A model generated the notes under the pieces. The model was not told the origin of the DNA and searched no databases. It saw only the letters and a program-made list of their open reading frames with translations. A stretch of 64,000 nucleotides of DNA, from contig CACIRC010000001.1 in assembly GCA_902588895.1 (NCBI GenBank), positions 143,948 through 207,947 on the forward strand. Direction: 5' to 3'. The position numbers were made by a program, and so were the translations under genes. Below are positions 45,208-54,922 of the stretch, in pieces; the first letter of the stretch is position 1; the number at the start of each line of letters is the position of its first letter. The DNA comes from an uncultured Pelagibacteraceae bacterium. GTDB taxonomy: Bacteria; Pseudomonadota; Alphaproteobacteria; Pelagibacterales; Pelagibacteraceae.

Positions 45208-45468
45208 ATTGTTAATAAATTTGTATTATTTTAATTAATTTATACAATTTTAAATTTCTTTAATTACGCTTGTAAAACCTGATTTTTATTAACAATAATA
45301 ATAAATAAGTTAAAACAATCCACAAAAATTAAAATAATCAAAAAAGCTTCATTTTAAACAATTTTGATTAATAAAGATGTAGGTAAACTGTGGATATAAT
45401 GTTTACAAAAAATAATCACCTTTATTCACAGGATATATTACAACTACTATAATTTATAAAGTTAATTT
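45208..45468. other. probable chromosomal replication origin (oriC)
   Basis: This 261-bp non-coding gap is flanked by ppsR (RP001) and hemE, the known oriC position in Caulobacter and Rickettsia. It is extremely A+T rich. By eye it contains DnaA-box-like 9-mers (consensus TTATCCACA): TTATTCACA at 45422-45430 (8/9), the complement of ATATCCACA at 45389-45397 (8/9), CAATCCACA at 45316-45324 (7/9), TTATTAACA at 45286-45294 (7/9) and its complement at 45210-45218 (7/9). The weaker matches could arise by chance in such DNA. Gene blocks on both sides point away from the gap. Promoters for both flanking genes must also lie here. Confidence 0.75.
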
Positions 45469-46473
45469 ATGAAACCATTACACAAAGTAATAGTTAACAA
45501 AGATACTTCATTTAATCCTATCTGGATTATGAGACAAGCAGGAAGATATTTGCCAGAATTTAGAGAAATTAGAAAAGAAAATCCTAATTTTATTAATCTA
45601 TGTTTAAATGACGATTTATCATCAAAGATAACTTTACAACCCTTAAAAAGATTTGATTTAGACGCTGCAATAATATTCTCAGATATTTTAATGTTGCCGT
45701 ATGGTCTAGGTCAAAAAGTAGAATTTGAAAAAAATTTTGGACCAAAGTTAGGAGAGCTTGATTTAAAAGAAATTGCTAAGATTGATGAAATTGATTTTGT
45801 AGAAAAAATACACCGTGTATACAAGGCAATAAAAAAAGTAAGCTTAAATCCAACTTTAAATAATAAAAATACTATTGGATTTGTCGGTGCGCCGTGGACA
45901 TTATTGGTTTATATGATCAATCAACAGTCCCCAAAAAAAAAATTAAAAAAAGGTTTTTTTGAAGATGAATTTTTAATTAATAGAATTTTGTTAATAATTG
46001 AGAAATTTTTAAAAATCCACATTAATAATCAAGTTGAAAATGGTGCTAACATTATTCAAATTTTTGATAGCTGGGCAGGTTTATTAGAAGAAAAAGATTT
46101 GCCAAACTATGTTTATTCTCCAACTTTAAATTTAGTAAATTATGTAAAATCTTTAAAAGTACCCGTGATATGTTTTCCTAGAGAAATAAAAAATTATAAA
46201 GAATTTTGTGATATTGTTAAACCTGACGCCGTCAGTATTGATTATAGTGTTGACCCAAAAAAAATACTTAGAGATATAAAAATACCTATTCAAGGTGGTT
46301 TAGATCCTAAAATTTTATTAACAGATAAAGAAATTTTGAAAAAGGAAGCCTCTAAATATTTGGAAATTTTTAAAGATCATCCTTATATATTTAATCTCGG
46401 GCATGGCATTTTGCCCGAGACTAATCCAGAAATGGTAGAAAATTTAATCAAGATTGTAAAAGATTTTAAATGA
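45469..46473 (+). CDS. hemE: uroporphyrinogen decarboxylase
   Basis: Decarboxylates uroporphyrinogen III to coproporphyrinogen III. PIWIMRQAGRYLPEFREIR at about residues 18-36 and IIFSDILMLPYGLGQKV contain the substrate-binding Arg and Asp; GFVGAPWTLLVYMI and the final FNLGHGILPETNPEMV are also diagnostic. 334 residues. First gene of the rightward hemE-hemH-hemJ operon at the probable origin; overlaps hemH by 4 bases. Confidence 0.97.
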   Translation: MKPLHKVIVNKDTSFNPIWIMRQAGRYLPEFREIRKENPNFINLCLNDDLSSKITLQPLKRFDLDAAIIFSDILMLPYGLGQKVEFEKNFGPKLGELDLKEIAKIDEIDFVEKIHRVYKAIKKVSLNPTLNNKNTIGFVGAPWTLLVYMINQQSPKKKLKKGFFEDEFLINRILLIIEKFLKIHINNQVENGANIIQIFDSWAGLLEEKDLPNYVYSPTLNLVNYVKSLKVPVICFPREIKNYKEFCDIVKPDAVSIDYSVDPKKILRDIKIPIQGGLDPKILLTDKEILKKEASKYLEIFKDHPYIFNLGHGILPETNPEMVENLIKIVKDFK

Positions 46474-47465
46474 TTGAAAAAAATCACCCTCCTGTAAAGT
46501 TTGGCAAAACCGGCGTTCTGATAATTAATTTAGGAACACCCGACTCTACTAGTTGGCTCGATATAAGAAAATATTTAAGAGAGTTTCTTTCTGATAGAAG
46601 GGTTATTGAAGTAAACCCTGTGATTTGGCAAATAATTTTAAATGTTTTTATTTTAAATTTTAGGCCCTCCAAAACAGCCAAAGCTTATAAGGAAATATGG
46701 ATGAAAGACAAAAATATGTCTCCACTTCTTTATTATACAAAAAAGCAAAGTGAGAAAATTTCAAACTCAATTTCTAAAGAAAATATTATTATAGATTTTG
46801 CAATGAGATATGGAAATCCTAGTATTAAAAGCAAGATTCATAAATTACATGAAATGGGCTGTGAAAATTTAGTCATACTTCCTCTTTATCCACAATATGC
46901 TGCTGCCACAACAGCAACAGTCTGCGATGAGGTTTATAGAACTTTAATGAAAATGAGATGGCAGCCCTCTTTAAAAATAATACCACATTACGAATCTGAT
47001 CCTCTTTATATTGAGGCACTCATTAATTCCATTAACAAAAAACTTAACGAAATAAATTGGAAGCCAGATCTAATTATAGCTTCTTATCATGGCATACCGA
47101 AAAAATATTTTGATAAAGGTGATCCTTATCATTGTTATTGTCATAAAACGACAAGACTTATTTCAGAAAAATTTATTTCAATTAAAATTAAAACTACATT
47201 TCAATCAAGATTTGGTCCACAAGAATGGCTTCAACCATATACTGATAAGACTCTAGAAAACTTACCTAAAGAAGGAGTCAAAAATGTTCTTACAATTTGC
47301 CCGGGCTTTTCATCTGACTGTGTCGAGACGTTGGAGGAGATTTTAATTCAGGGTAAAGAGAGTTTTATTAGTGCCGGAGGAGAAAATTTTGATATGGTTC
47401 CTTGTTTAAATGATAATGATGATCATATCCTTTTATTAAAATCCTTAATTGAAAGAAATATTTGA
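46470..47465 (+). CDS. hemH: ferrochelatase
   Basis: Inserts Fe2+ into protoporphyrin IX, the last step of heme synthesis. TGVLIINLGTPDSTSWLDIRKYLREFLSD opens the protein (split over about 13-42); the metal-site His is in IIASYHGIPKKYFDKGDPYHCYCH, and the second conserved region is FQSRFGPQEWLQPYTDKTL. The glutamate-bearing CPGFSSDCVETLEEI is near the end. 331 residues, normal. Confidence 0.97.
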   Translation: MIEKNHPPVKFGKTGVLIINLGTPDSTSWLDIRKYLREFLSDRRVIEVNPVIWQIILNVFILNFRPSKTAKAYKEIWMKDKNMSPLLYYTKKQSEKISNSISKENIIIDFAMRYGNPSIKSKIHKLHEMGCENLVILPLYPQYAAATTATVCDEVYRTLMKMRWQPSLKIIPHYESDPLYIEALINSINKKLNEINWKPDLIIASYHGIPKKYFDKGDPYHCYCHKTTRLISEKFISIKIKTTFQSRFGPQEWLQPYTDKTLENLPKEGVKNVLTICPGFSSDCVETLEEILIQGKESFISAGGENFDMVPCLNDNDDHILLLKSLIERNI

Positions 47466-47468
47466 TGT

Positions 47469-47903
47469 ATGAATTCGTATTTATTATTTAAATCTTTGCA
47501 TTTGATTGCAGTCATTTCTTGGATGGCTGGTCTTTTGTATCTTCCTAGAATTTTTGTTTACCACGTTGAAAATAAAGAGAAAAAAGAAGCAACAGATATT
47601 TTTGAAGTTATGGAAAGAAGGTTATTTTACTTCATTATGCGTCCTGCAATGATTTTTACTTGGGTTTTTGGATTAGTATTAATTTATCTCAATGGAATAG
47701 ATATTTTTTCTCAACTATGGTTTCAGATAAAAATTGTCTTAATAATTTTGTTATCAGCTTACAATGATTATTTGGGGAAATGTCTTGTTGCTCTAAAAAA
47801 TTCTACAAACACAAGATCCGCAAAATTTTTTAGAATTATTAATGAAATACCCACGGTTATCTTAATTATTGTTGTATTTTTAGCTATATTTAAGCCAATC
47901 TAG
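47469..47903 (+). CDS. hemJ: HemJ-type protoporphyrinogen IX oxidase
   Basis: A 144-residue membrane protein with four hydrophobic helices. The N-terminal SLHLIAVISWMAGLLYLPRIFVYH contains the conserved heme-ligand His, and the lysine of FQIKIVLII near residue 89 is also conserved in the HemJ family. HemJ replaces HemG/HemY in many alphaproteobacteria, and the position right after hemE-hemH supports this role. It starts 3 bases after hemH. Confidence 0.92.
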   Translation: MNSYLLFKSLHLIAVISWMAGLLYLPRIFVYHVENKEKKEATDIFEVMERRLFYFIMRPAMIFTWVFGLVLIYLNGIDIFSQLWFQIKIVLIILLSAYNDYLGKCLVALKNSTNTRSAKFFRIINEIPTVILIIVVFLAIFKPI

Positions 47904-47969
47904 GGTTGAAATAACAACAGTAGTATATATATTAATAGCATCTGATAAGTCCTTATCTAAAAAACAATC

Positions 47970-49238
47970 ATGAATATTCAAGAATTAAAATTAAAATCAT
48001 CTGAACAGCTTATTACCCAAGCTGAAGAGCTTGGTATCGAAAATGCTAGTACATTAAGAAAGCAGGAAATTCTTTTTGCCATTCTTAAGAAAGTTGCGGA
48101 AAAAGAAGAAATAACAGGTGTAGGTGTTTTACAGTTATTACAAGATGGCTTTGGTTTTTTAAGAGCAATGGAGTCAAACTATCTTCCAGGACCAGATGAT
48201 ATTTATGTAAGCCCAAGTCAAATTAGAAAATTTGGTTTGAGAACGGGAGATACTGTTGAAGGACCAGTGAGAGCCCCTAAAGAAGGAGAAAGATATTTTG
48301 CATTATTACAAGTTAGTAAGATAAATTTTGAGGAACCAGAAAAAGCAAGACACAAAATTGCATTTGATAACTTAACGCCGCTATATCCAGATAAACAATT
48401 GGTAATGGAAGTTGAAACTACAAAAGTTGAAAAAAAACAAGATTTAACCCCAAGACTTATTGATCTAGTTAGTCCAATCGGCAAGGGGCAAAGATCTATA
48501 ATTATTTCTCCACCTAAAGCTGGAAAAACAATGATTTTGCAAAGCATAGCAAACTCAATAGCTAAAAATTATCCAGAATGTTATCTGATGGTTCTTTTAA
48601 TTGATGAACGTCCAGAAGAGGTAACAGACATGCAAAGAACAGTAAAAGGCGAAGTAATTAGCTCTACCTTCGATGAACCAGCTCAAAGGCACGTGGCAGT
48701 GGCTGAAATGGTTATTGAAAAAGCTAAAAGATTAACTGAACATAAAAAAGATGTAATCATTTTACTAGATTCTATAACTAGACTAGGAAGAGCGTACAAT
48801 GCAGTGATACCTAGTTCGGGGAAAGTTTTAACAGGGGGTGTTGATGCAAATGCACTTCAAAGACCTAAAAGATTTTTCGGTGCAGCAAGAAATATTGAAG
48901 AGGGTGGTTCATTAACAATTATTTCTACAGCTTTAATTGATACAGGTAGCAGAATGGATGAAGTAATCTTCGAAGAATTTAAGGGAACGGGAAATAGTGA
49001 AACAATATTAGATAGAAAAATTGCTGATAAGAGAATTTATCCCGCTATAGATATAACAAAATCAGGCACAAGAAGAGAAGAATTATTATTTGACAAAAAT
49101 GATTTACAAAAAATGAACGTGCTTAGAAGAATAATCGCTCCAATGGGAACCATGGATGCCATAGAGTTTATTAACTCAAAATTGAAAGACACAAAAAATA
49201 ACGCTGAGTTTTTTAACTCAATGAATAAACCAGCTTAA
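47970..49238 (+). CDS. rho: transcription termination factor Rho
   Basis: A hexameric RNA-DNA helicase (422 aa). The N-terminal Rho domain is followed by the RNA-binding cold-shock-like [30 protein letters not shown] (split over about 51-80); P-loop [13 protein letters not shown] lies near residue 180, Walker [17 protein letters not shown] near 267, and the secondary site [20 protein letters not shown] near 290. Few strong intrinsic terminators are visible in this window, so Rho may carry much of the termination load. Confidence 0.97.
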   Translation: MNIQELKLKSSEQLITQAEELGIENASTLRKQEILFAILKKVAEKEEITGVGVLQLLQDGFGFLRAMESNYLPGPDDIYVSPSQIRKFGLRTGDTVEGPVRAPKEGERYFALLQVSKINFEEPEKARHKIAFDNLTPLYPDKQLVMEVETTKVEKKQDLTPRLIDLVSPIGKGQRSIIISPPKAGKTMILQSIANSIAKNYPECYLMVLLIDERPEEVTDMQRTVKGEVISSTFDEPAQRHVAVAEMVIEKAKRLTEHKKDVIILLDSITRLGRAYNAVIPSSGKVLTGGVDANALQRPKRFFGAARNIEEGGSLTIISTALIDTGSRMDEVIFEEFKGTGNSETILDRKIADKRIYPAIDITKSGTRREELLFDKNDLQKMNVLRRIIAPMGTMDAIEFINSKLKDTKNNAEFFNSMNKPA

Positions 49239-49300
49239 AAGAATTTTTCAATACAATTTTAAGTTTTACAGAGACATAAATTTAAAGATATAATCTTTGA

Positions 49301-50632
49301 ATGACAATTTATGCTTTATCGAGTGGTCCTGGTATATCAGGTGTGGCTGTTATAAGACTTTCAGGACAAAACACCTCAAAAGTAATTAAGCTTTTAACTG
49401 GCAAGGAGCCCCCAAAGCCGAGAGTAGCAACATTAAGAAAAATCAATAAAATCAACACTTCTGAACTGATTGATGAGGGACTAATCCTTTGGTTTCCTGG
49501 GCCTGAGAGCTACACTGGCGAAGATATGGCTGAAATTCAAGTTCATGGCAGTAAAGCCGTTGTGGATGCCCTGCACTCCTCTCTTTCAGATGTAGAAAAT
49601 TGTAGATTAGCTGAGCCAGGTGAATTTACAAAACTAGCATTTCAAAATGGAAAAATAAATTTACTTAAAGCAGAAAGTGTTGCTGATTTGATTTCTTCAG
49701 AAACAGAAATTCAAAGACAACAAGCAATCAAAATCATGAATGGAAAATCATCTGATCAATTTAATTTTCTTAGAGAAAAACTTTTAAAAATTTTATCACA
49801 TGTTGAGGCGAAAATTGATTTTCCAGAGGAAGATCTGCCTAATAATATTTTAGATGAAATCAAAAATAGTTCAGATGAAGTAATAAGTAAAATTAAAAAA
49901 ATATTAAACGATCAAAAAGTTGGAGAAAGAATTAGAGAAGGTTTTAAAATTGCTATCCTAGGACCAACTAATGCTGGCAAATCTAGCTTGATGAATCACT
50001 TATCTAATCGAGATGTTGCTATCGTCTCTGAAATTGCGGGCACAACTAGAGACGTGATTGAAACCCATCTTAATATAGATGGTTATCCAGTTATAATCTC
50101 TGATACCGCTGGAATAAGAGATTCTAAAGATGAGATAGAAAAAAAAGGAATTAAATTATCTCTAAATATAGCCGAGGAAGCAGATTTAAAGCTTGTTGTG
50201 GTAGATGCAAAAAGCCTTGATTTTACTGATGTTTTGAAGAGTTTATTAGATGAGAATGCAATTTTAGTTATAAATAAGTCTGATCTTTTAGAAAAAGATA
50301 TTGATTCAGAAATTAAAAAAACAAATCATATTTTAATTTCAATTAAACAAAATAAAAACATTGAAGAATTAATATCAAAAATAAAAAATAATTTAAAAAA
50401 TAAATTTCTTACAAGTGATGATATTTTAATAACAAGAGAGAGACACAGGCAACATCTTCAACAGTGTTTGGATCATCTAAATTACTTTAATCAAAAAAAA
50501 GAAATTGAAGATTTTGATAAAGCTGCAGAAGATTTAAGATTAGCTACTAGACATCTGGGTATGATTGTTGGAAAAGTTGATGTAGAGGAGATATTAGGTA
50601 GTATTTTCAACGATTTTTGTATCGGCAAGTAA
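49301..50632 (+). CDS. mnmE: tRNA modification GTPase MnmE
   Basis: Works with MnmG to make 5-carboxymethylaminomethyl-uridine at tRNA position 34. MTIYALSSGPGISGVAVIRLSG begins the formyl-THF-binding domain; the G domain has GPTNAGKSSLMN (G1), GTTRDV (G2), DTAGIR (G3) and NKSD (G4); the C-terminal motif CIGK is intact. 443 residues. It is followed after 117 bases by mnmG. Confidence 0.96.
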   Translation: MTIYALSSGPGISGVAVIRLSGQNTSKVIKLLTGKEPPKPRVATLRKINKINTSELIDEGLILWFPGPESYTGEDMAEIQVHGSKAVVDALHSSLSDVENCRLAEPGEFTKLAFQNGKINLLKAESVADLISSETEIQRQQAIKIMNGKSSDQFNFLREKLLKILSHVEAKIDFPEEDLPNNILDEIKNSSDEVISKIKKILNDQKVGERIREGFKIAILGPTNAGKSSLMNHLSNRDVAIVSEIAGTTRDVIETHLNIDGYPVIISDTAGIRDSKDEIEKKGIKLSLNIAEEADLKLVVVDAKSLDFTDVLKSLLDENAILVINKSDLLEKDIDSEIKKTNHILISIKQNKNIEELISKIKNNLKNKFLTSDDILITRERHRQHLQQCLDHLNYFNQKKEIEDFDKAAEDLRLATRHLGMIVGKVDVEEILGSIFNDFCIGK

Positions 50633-50634
50633 TA

Positions 50635-50711
50635 CCCTATTTTGCTGGTTTTTTGCACTTTTTCTATCAAAAAACGTTGATAAATAGGGCTTATTTACAA
50701 AAAATTAAGCC
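50635..50711 (+). repeat. nested inverted repeats between mnmE and mnmG
   Basis: CCCTATTT (50635-50642) pairs with AAATAGGG (50682-50689); inside it TATCAA (50665-50670) pairs with TTGATA (50677-50682). GGCTTA (50688-50693) can alternatively pair with TAAGCC (50706-50711). The long and the downstream stems share bases 50688-50689, so the two folds compete, as in an attenuator. It could end mnmE transcripts or control mnmG; no long T tract follows. Confidence 0.5.
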
Positions 50712-50749
50712 TATCTTGTAAATTATATAATCACATATAAATTTGGATT

Positions 50750-52621
50750 ATGAAAAATGATTTGTCATTTGATGTAGTTGTAATTGGAGGTGGTCATGCT
50801 GGATGTGAAGCTGCAGCAGCTTCTGCACGTCTTGGAGTGAATACTGCCCTATTTACTCATAAAATAGAAACTATCGGTGAGATGTCTTGTAACCCGGCAA
50901 TAGGAGGCTTGGGTAAAGGTCATTTGGTTAGAGAAATAGATGCCCTTGATGGTGTCATGGGAGATGTAGCAGACAAATCAGGTATACAATTTAGATTGCT
51001 AAATAGAAGTAGAGGGCCAGCAGTCAGAGGACCAAGAACTCAATCAGATAGAACACTTTATCGTAAATATATGCAAGAAAAATTGCTAAACTATTGTAAT
51101 TTAAAGGTTTTTTCTGATCCAGTAATAAAGTTTATTTTCGATAAAAATTCAATAAGTGGATTTGAAACCAAAGAAGGTAAGAAAGTTCTATCTAATAAGA
51201 TAATACTCACAACTGGGACTTTTTTGAATGGTTTGATACACATAGGTGATGAAAGAACTCCTGCTGGTAGATACGATGAAAAACCTTCTACAGATTTAAG
51301 TGAGCAATTGGCTAAATATGATTTTAAAATTGGAAGATTAAAAACTGGAACACCACCAAGGTTGGATGCAAGAACAATTAATTTTGAAAACTTAGAAGAA
51401 CAATTTGCAGATGATGATCCTTATTTTTTTTCATTTTTAACAAAAAAAAATTTAAACAAGCAAGTATCATGTCGAATGACATATACAAATGAGAAGGTTC
51501 ATAAAATTATAGAAAAGAATTTATCTAAGAGCGCTATGTATTCAGGCAGTATAAAAGGAGTGGGCCCAAGATATTGTCCATCTATAGAAGATAAAATAGT
51601 AAAATTTGCAGATAAAGTTCGTCACCAGATATTTTTAGAACCAGAAGGACTAAATGATCACACAATTTATCCAAATGGTATCTCCACATCACTTCCAGCT
51701 GAAGTACAACAAGAAATATGTAATAATATCAATGGTTTAGAGAGTGTTAATATATTAAGACCAGGATATGCTATAGAATACGACTACGTAGATCCACGTG
51801 AATTGTTCTTAACCCTTGAAACTAAGAAGATTAGTAATCTTTATCTTGCAGGCCAGATTAACGGAACAACTGGATATGAGGAAGCTGCTGCACAAGGCCT
51901 TATAGCAGGAATAAATGCTGCTCTGTCTGTAAAAAAATTGGAACCATTCATACTTGATAGATCTGACGCTTACATAGGAGTAATGATTGATGATTTGGTG
52001 ACTAAAGGAGTAGCTGAGCCATATCGGATGTTTACATCAAGAGCAGAATATCGATTGAGTTTGAGATCTGATAATGCTGATCAAAGATTAACCGCAAAGG
52101 GAATAGAAATTGGTTTAATAGGTAATGAGAGAAAAGCCACATATTTGAGTAAATTTGAACAAATTAGTCAAATAAATTTAAAAATGAGCGAATCAAAGAT
52201 TTCACCATCTAAAGCTGAAAAGTTTGGAATAAAAATAGCAAAAGATGGAATATTGAGATCATCTAGCGAAGTTTTAACCCAAAAAGGGGTAAATATGAGT
52301 AAAATTAGGGAAATATGGTCTGATATACCTTTTTTTAGCAAAGAAATTGATGAACAAGTGGAAATTAACGCTCATTACAGAGGATATTTAAAGAAGCAAA
52401 AAGCTGATATTTTAGCATTTAAGAGGGATGAAAACCTAATTATTCCCGATAAAATCAATTATGATGGACTATCAGGTTTATCTAATGAGGTAAAAGCTAA
52501 ATTTAAAGAAATAAAGCCCAAAACAATGGGTCAAGCTCTAAGAATTGACGGAATAACTCCTGCCGCTGTATATATTTTGTTGTCACATGTCAAAAGAAAG
52601 TCTATTAAGCATATAGCTTAA
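50750..52621 (+). CDS. mnmG: tRNA uridine-5-carboxymethylaminomethyl modification enzyme MnmG
   Basis: A 623-residue FAD enzyme (GidA). [21 protein letters not shown] binds FAD near the N-terminus; [35 protein letters not shown] and [10 protein letters not shown] follow; [20 protein letters not shown] and the [20 protein letters not shown] segment are near the middle. The C-terminal helical MnmE-binding domain ends with [13 protein letters not shown]. It overlaps rsmG by one base. Confidence 0.97.
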   Translation: MKNDLSFDVVVIGGGHAGCEAAAASARLGVNTALFTHKIETIGEMSCNPAIGGLGKGHLVREIDALDGVMGDVADKSGIQFRLLNRSRGPAVRGPRTQSDRTLYRKYMQEKLLNYCNLKVFSDPVIKFIFDKNSISGFETKEGKKVLSNKIILTTGTFLNGLIHIGDERTPAGRYDEKPSTDLSEQLAKYDFKIGRLKTGTPPRLDARTINFENLEEQFADDDPYFFSFLTKKNLNKQVSCRMTYTNEKVHKIIEKNLSKSAMYSGSIKGVGPRYCPSIEDKIVKFADKVRHQIFLEPEGLNDHTIYPNGISTSLPAEVQQEICNNINGLESVNILRPGYAIEYDYVDPRELFLTLETKKISNLYLAGQINGTTGYEEAAAQGLIAGINAALSVKKLEPFILDRSDAYIGVMIDDLVTKGVAEPYRMFTSRAEYRLSLRSDNADQRLTAKGIEIGLIGNERKATYLSKFEQISQINLKMSESKISPSKAEKFGIKIAKDGILRSSSEVLTQKGVNMSKIREIWSDIPFFSKEIDEQVEINAHYRGYLKKQKADILAFKRDENLIIPDKINYDGLSGLSNEVKAKFKEIKPKTMGQALRIDGITPAAVYILLSHVKRKSIKHIA

Positions 52622-53265
52622 TGGATCAGGAAATTTTAAATTCTTATTCTAGAATCAATCACTTAAATGTTTCACGTGAAACATTTTTGGACTTTGAAAA
52701 CTATATATCTATGATTCTTGAAAAAAATAAAAAAATCAACATAATTAGCCAAAAAACAGCTTCAAAAAAGGCTATAATTGACCGTCATATTATAGATTCA
52801 GCACAAATTATTGATTTTATTGATTTAAATAGCAATTCAACCACTGATATAGGTTCAGGAGCGGGTATGCCAGGTATAATCGTGGCAATTATACTAAAAA
52901 ATATGAAAAATAATATGAATGTGCACCTTTATGAAAAAAGTTATCATAAAAGCCATTTTTTAAAGGAAGTTTCAAAAAAATTAAATTTAAACACAAAGGT
53001 TTTTCAAAAAAATATTTTTGAAATAAAAAATTTAGAAACAGGAACAATAATGTCTAGAGCATTTAAACCAATGCCAGTAGTTTTAGATTTAGTATTTGAA
53101 AATTTTTCAAAATATAAAAATTTGATTTTTTTTATGGGGAAGAGTGGAAAAAAAATTTTTGAAAATTCTAAAAAAAATTGGGTATTAGAGTATATAGAAA
53201 AGAAAAGTTTAACAAGTGAAGACTCATTTTTGATAAATATAAAAAAAATAAAAAAAAAAAATTAA
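52621..53265 (+). CDS. rsmG: 16S rRNA (guanine-N7) methyltransferase RsmG
   Basis: GidB, methylating G527 of 16S rRNA. The 214-residue protein has NVSRETFLDFENY near residues 17-29, the IDRHIIDSAQIIDFI segment, the SAM motif DIGSGAGMPGIIVAI near 76-90, and IMSRAFKPM. The DNA coding for NVSRET is also a parS site. The gene ends in an adenine-rich stretch with a 12-A run (53250-53261), coding for lysines next to the stop. parA starts 20 bases later. Confidence 0.95.
   Translation: MDQEILNSYSRINHLNVSRETFLDFENYISMILEKNKKINIISQKTASKKAIIDRHIIDSAQIIDFIDLNSNSTTDIGSGAGMPGIIVAIILKNMKNNMNVHLYEKSYHKSHFLKEVSKKLNLNTKVFQKNIFEIKNLETGTIMSRAFKPMPVVLDLVFENFSKYKNLIFFMGKSGKKIFENSKKNWVLEYIEKKSLTSEDSFLINIKKIKKKN
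52668..52683. promoter_or_regulatory. parS centromere site inside rsmG
   Basis: A perfect 16-bp palindrome, TGTTTCACGTGAAACA, identical to the widely conserved bacterial parS sequence bound by ParB. It lies in the rsmG coding region about 0.6 kb before parA and about 7.2 kb from the probable origin. Only this copy was seen in the window. Confidence 0.95.
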
Positions 53266-53285
53266 AAGGAAATTAAAAATATTAA

Positions 53286-54080
53286 ATGCAAATTATTTCA
53301 GTCATAAATCAAAAGGGTGGGGTCGGAAAAACTACTACGGTGATAAATCTTGCAGCGGGTTTATCTCAAATAGATAAAAAAATTTTAGTAATTGACTTAG
53401 ATCCACAAGGTAACGCTACCACAGGTCTAGGATTATCTAACATGGATAACTCAAGTGATACAATTTATGGAGTTTTGAATGGAACTAGAGAAATTAGTGA
53501 TGTGATTAAAAAAACACAGTTCGAAAATTTAGATATTATAACATCTAATGTAGATTTATCGGGTTTAGAAGTAGAAACGGCTGATGACAGTAATAGGGCA
53601 TTTATACTAAAGACTAAATTAACCTTATATTTAAACGATTCTAGAAGATTATATGATTATGTCTTGATCGATTGCCCACCTTCGTTAAGCTTGTTAACAG
53701 TAATGGCGCTTGTAAGTTCAAACTCTCTATTGGTACCACTTCAGACTGAATTTTTTGCTTTAGAAGGTCTAACACAACTAATGAAAACAATCGAAAGGAT
53801 AAAAGTAAGTTTAAATCCAAATTTGAAAATCAGGGGTATACTTTTAACTATGTACGACAAAAGAAATAAGCTTTCATCCCAAGTTGAGAAAGAAGCTAGG
53901 GATTATTTTAGTGAAAAAGTTTATTCAACTGTCATACCAAGGAATGTCAGACTTTCAGAAGCACCCTCCCATGGTATGCCAGTATTGATCTATGATAAGA
54001 CATGTCCTGGCAGCAAATCCTACTTTAGTTTTACTGACGAGTTTATGAATCAAGAATCAACAATTGGGAGTGCTGCTTAA
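53286..54080 (+). CDS. parA: chromosome-partitioning ATPase ParA
   Basis: A deviant-Walker ATPase (264 aa): IISVINQKGGVGKTTTVINLA holds the P-loop with both lysines, LVIDLDPQGNATTGLG the Walker A' region, and YVLIDCPPSLSLLT Walker B. It dimerises on DNA with ATP and pulls ParB-parS complexes. An AAAAGGAAA purine tract upstream may be its ribosome binding site. Its stop overlaps the parB start by one base. Confidence 0.97.
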   Translation: MQIISVINQKGGVGKTTTVINLAAGLSQIDKKILVIDLDPQGNATTGLGLSNMDNSSDTIYGVLNGTREISDVIKKTQFENLDIITSNVDLSGLEVETADDSNRAFILKTKLTLYLNDSRRLYDYVLIDCPPSLSLLTVMALVSSNSLLVPLQTEFFALEGLTQLMKTIERIKVSLNPNLKIRGILLTMYDKRNKLSSQVEKEARDYFSEKVYSTVIPRNVRLSEAPSHGMPVLIYDKTCPGSKSYFSFTDEFMNQESTIGSAA

Positions 54081-54922
54081 TGGATAAGATCAAAAAAGGA
54101 TTAGGAAGAGGACTTTCATCGTTGATTGGTGAGACGAAAATTGAACCTCAAAAAAATCAGGTATCAATTAGTGATCTGGTCCCAAATAAGTATCAACCAA
54201 GAAAGATATTTGATGAAGCTAGTTTAGAAGATCTAACCAATTCGATTAAAGAAAGAGGAATGATACAGCCTATAATTGTTAGAAATTCAAATAATGATAG
54301 AACAAAGTTTGAAATAATCGCAGGTGAGAGAAGATGGCTAGCAGCACAAAGAGCTGGTCTTCACAATGTCCCTGTTGTCATAACGGAAGCAGATGATTTA
54401 AAATCTCTAGAATTTGCTATTGTAGAAAATGTTCAAAGACACGACCTAAATCCTCTTGAAGAAGCTCAAGGATATAAAAGATTGATAGATGAATTTTCTT
54501 ATGATCAAGAAAAAGTGTCAAAGTTCATAGGAAAAAGCAGGAGCCACATAACAAATTCCTTGCGTCTCCTTACCTTACCAGATGATGTGATCAAATTAAT
54601 TGAAACTCAAAAATTAACAGCAGGTCATGCAAAAGTTTTAGTAGGTCTTCAAAATGCAAGTTTTGTAGCATCAAAAATCATTGAAAAAAAACTTTCAGTT
54701 AGACAAGCAGAAAATTTTGTTAAAATATTCAAAAATAAAAAACAAAAATCTCTAATTTCTAAAGACACCAATATTACTGCTCTTGAGTTATCTATTACGA
54801 ACAAAATAGGTTTAAACGTCGACATACAAAATACTAAAAGAAACAAGGGTACAATAAGTTTTGAGTATAAAGACCTAGAGCAATTAAACAAAATTATAGA
54901 TATAATTAAATCTAATTATTAG
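54080..54922 (+). CDS. parB: chromosome-partitioning protein ParB
   Basis: A parS-binding CTPase (280 aa). The N-terminal KKGLGRGLSSLIG is the ParA-stimulating peptide; NKYQPRKIFDEASLEDLTNSIKERGMIQPIIVR and IIAGERRWLAAQRAG hold the CTP-binding boxes (GERR); VENVQRHDLNPLEEAQGYKRLI and the helix-turn-helix KFIGKSRSHITNSLRLLTLP follow; a C-terminal dimerisation region ends the protein. It overlaps the convergent holA by 11 bases. Confidence 0.97.
   Translation: MDKIKKGLGRGLSSLIGETKIEPQKNQVSISDLVPNKYQPRKIFDEASLEDLTNSIKERGMIQPIIVRNSNNDRTKFEIIAGERRWLAAQRAGLHNVPVVITEADDLKSLEFAIVENVQRHDLNPLEEAQGYKRLIDEFSYDQEKVSKFIGKSRSHITNSLRLLTLPDDVIKLIETQKLTAGHAKVLVGLQNASFVASKIIEKKLSVRQAENFVKIFKNKKQKSLISKDTNITALELSITNKIGLNVDIQNTKRNKGTISFEYKDLEQLNKIIDIIKSNY

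Noticed and set aside
45245-45275. CtrA-like TTAA-N6/7-TTAA pairs in the origin region
   Set aside because: TTAA words are expected often by chance in DNA this A+T rich, and the spacing seen (6) does not match the usual 7.
50633-50749. Origin candidate beside mnmG (gidA), as in E. coli
   Set aside because: Only one weak DnaA-like 9-mer (in GCTTATTTACA) is seen, and the flanking genes mnmE and mnmG point the same way. The ppsR/hemE gap has better boxes and diverging blocks.
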